Positions 55,064 to 58,000 of a stretch of DNA of 64,000 nt are shown here, one piece after another. Source of the stretch: Ashinkailepas kermadecensis (lineage: Eukaryota; Arthropoda; Thecostraca; Neolepadidae); NCBI GenBank assembly GCA_034440615.1, contig JAOTOM010004826.1, forward strand, positions 70,001-134,000. The letters run 5' to 3'. A program made the position numbers and the translations under genes. How positions within the stretch are numbered: the stretch's first letter is position 1; every line of letters begins with the position of its first letter. The notes under the pieces are model-generated. The model had not been told where the DNA came from. It saw only the letters and a list, made by a program, of their open reading frames with translations, and searched no databases.

Positions 55064-58000
55064 ACGCACACGCACACGCACACGCACACGCACACGCACA
55101 CGCACACGCACACTAATTGTCATGCAAAAATACGACTTGCCTGATAGCACCCGGAATAATATTAGGACACCTTCCAGTGCATTTATGGCTGTCTAGTGCA
55201 AATTCATTTCACTGAAACGAGTCAGCTTCCTCAAAGAAAAGTATGTAGGCGTCTCTGCTGAAGGTGCGCATCTGGGTGGGCCGCACACTAGAATCGTTGT
55301 ACTCGTGCCACTCGGACGAGTACTAGCGCTTGCAATGTGCCGTGTAGTGGCCGGTGAGCAGTGTACAGAGTGATTGACCACGCCATATAGGTCGTACTTG
55401 CAGGTGTGAGCCGCCGAGTAGGACGAAAGGTCGAACCCGTTCGCGGGAAAGCTTACGGCCGTGATGAGTCGGTGACAGCACTCCGCTTGCCGAAAGTACA
55501 CTCCAAGAATTGACGATTCTCTGACTGAAGAAAGACTCTTCGGAAGTAAGCGACAACTTAAGCTCTTCAGTGTGCACGGATGCTTCTTACATGCCTGCCT
55601 AGCAACGTCCCGCTTAAAAAAAGAAATTATAGTTCATTAATGCATTACACGATGTTTAGAAATATCGCCTAAATCACCCCTTTTTCTTGTGTCTCGGTGG
55701 GAATATGTCAAACAATTTCAAGCGACCAACATATTCTACGTAATACCAGCCTCACCATTGTAGTAGCCGTAATCGAAACTCTTGCCAACAAATCAATATC
55801 CCGTCCAGTATATGGACTACATGCTTGAATGCCGTTTTCCAAATGTGGTCGTACAAATACACTAAACGGCATTTCAGCACAAGATCGCCTTTATAGTTAA
55901 CGTTTACATGCATAGCACTCATGATATTTGAACCTTTGTTTGCAGTTTCTGCGCATTGTCTGTCACATTGTAGATAATCTGCAACAACAACACGTAAATG
56001 TCTTTCCTCCGCTATTGCTGGTTCGTTATTTCAGTTTCAGGGCGCATCGACTCGGTTTGGTCATTTAGCGCCCATCCCTCCGCTATTGTATCAAAGTCAT
56101 GCTCATACATATACATGTCATGTTATTACACATATCCTGGAATGCTCCCACCAAAATGAAGGACTTCATTCACACTTCAGAAAATTAAAAGTCATCTGCT
56201 AGTTTTCAGACAGTTTGATAATGTGAGTGAGATCAACCTGCAAACAGTTTGATATCATCACCCAACTTTAACATTTCACTTTTTATCCTTCGTGGAATTT
56301 GAATTACACAAAATTAAATAATACGGGTGCAAGAACTGATCCATGGAGAACTTCACTGCACACGTTCTGCCAAGGCGGTTCCTGTCCATTTAATATCACC
56401 CTCTGCGTCCTGTCGATAAGCCATGGATCTAGTATACATCATATTGATTGACTATATTATACACTGCTACACAAATTTATACATACATGATATCTATATA
56501 CATATGAGAATCCGCCCTGAGGTATTGCTCAACTGAACTAATAATCATGCATGTGGAACTCTACCAAAAGCTTTACAGACATAAATATGTAACGTCAACG
56601 CCAACGTCGTCAAAAAGTGATGTGATGAATTCGAAGTATTATAATAAACCAGTGAGGTATGAACATCCCGATCTAAAACCGTGTTGAGTGTCACGAAGTA
56701 TACCCGCACGACATAAACGGTTCACCATTTCTTTCTTCATTACCTCTTTAAGTAGCTCCCAAACTTAGACGAACTATTCTATAATTTTCAGTTTTTAACA
56801 TCGATTTAACAAAAATTGCGGTAATATTACATTTTTCCAGTCATCCGGGATCCCAGAGAAATTCAAACATTGTGATGAATACGCTAGCTACTCTGCCAGT
56901 GCATGCAACTGGCAATTATGATCCTTCAAATATGGCTCTTGGAAGGAAACATATTGATACAACAAGCATTTTAGATGCTCGATAACAACTTACTACCGCA
57001 AGAAGCACTCCAGTTCCGCTCAATATTTTCAACAACCAAAAAAATGAAATGGCAGCTTCGCATGTAGTTCATAATTCCATCACCCCATAGTCCATTGGCG
57101 ACACAGTCGGTTTCCCCGCTGCCATTGCATAACTTGCGATATGAGGCTGTTTTATTGATTTGTAAGCGATGAGGCGCCAGTCTTCTCGCTATGCATATTC
57201 TGTCTGCAGAGCATACACCACTGAAGCTACACACCATACATCCAGCCCCACCTCCACCTGCTTCTCCATGAACTTTTCCGCGTGGCGCAGCTGCTGATTG
57301 AGCACGCGCAGGTGTGGATTGACTGGCCTGGCCGCCTGCTCGTTGGCCAGCAGCAGGTTGTCGCGTGTGTTGAGGCGCTCCACGTCGTCGGCAGGTACTT
57401 CGGCGTCAGACTCGAGGAACGCCAGCAGACCGGGCGGCTGGCGGCGATGGCACCACATTAGGTGGCTACTCCGGGAGTGTTCCGCCCACCCTGCCCCACC
57501 GCGCTCCTTTCCCGTACAGTTCAGCCGCAGCATCCACACCACACCGGGCGCCAGATGACCACGTCTGGCTGACACAACCTGGAACTTAACCAAACCAAAC
57601 CTAGCTCGCACTATACGGCACACTTAAGCTGAAGCTGCTCAACATCATACGTGGCTCCAGACTCAGACGAGGAACCAGCTAACGTGTCTGTCAGTGTGGC
57701 CGAACCATTTTCTAGTTAAACATCATACGCAGATGAAAATGTCAAATTTTTCCTTCCAAAGATGTCAACAAAACATCAACATGTGTATATATACGTGCAC
57801 ACAGCTCAACACACCTATTGCAATTTTGCTTCGTGCCGATAAAAAAAACACTACAAACATGAGGACTGATAAATCCAGCACAAGCTCTATGTGCTCTATC
57901 ATGCTTTGTTCTCAAGTATCTTTGGTTGGTTATTGGTTTTACGACACGTCGACCGTTGAGTCATGTAGCGTCGCCAATCTCTCACGCCGATTGGTCGCGG

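Noticed and set aside
54761..55196. His/Thr and Cys/Val repeat ORFs
   Set aside because: Translation of CA/CATA microsatellite.
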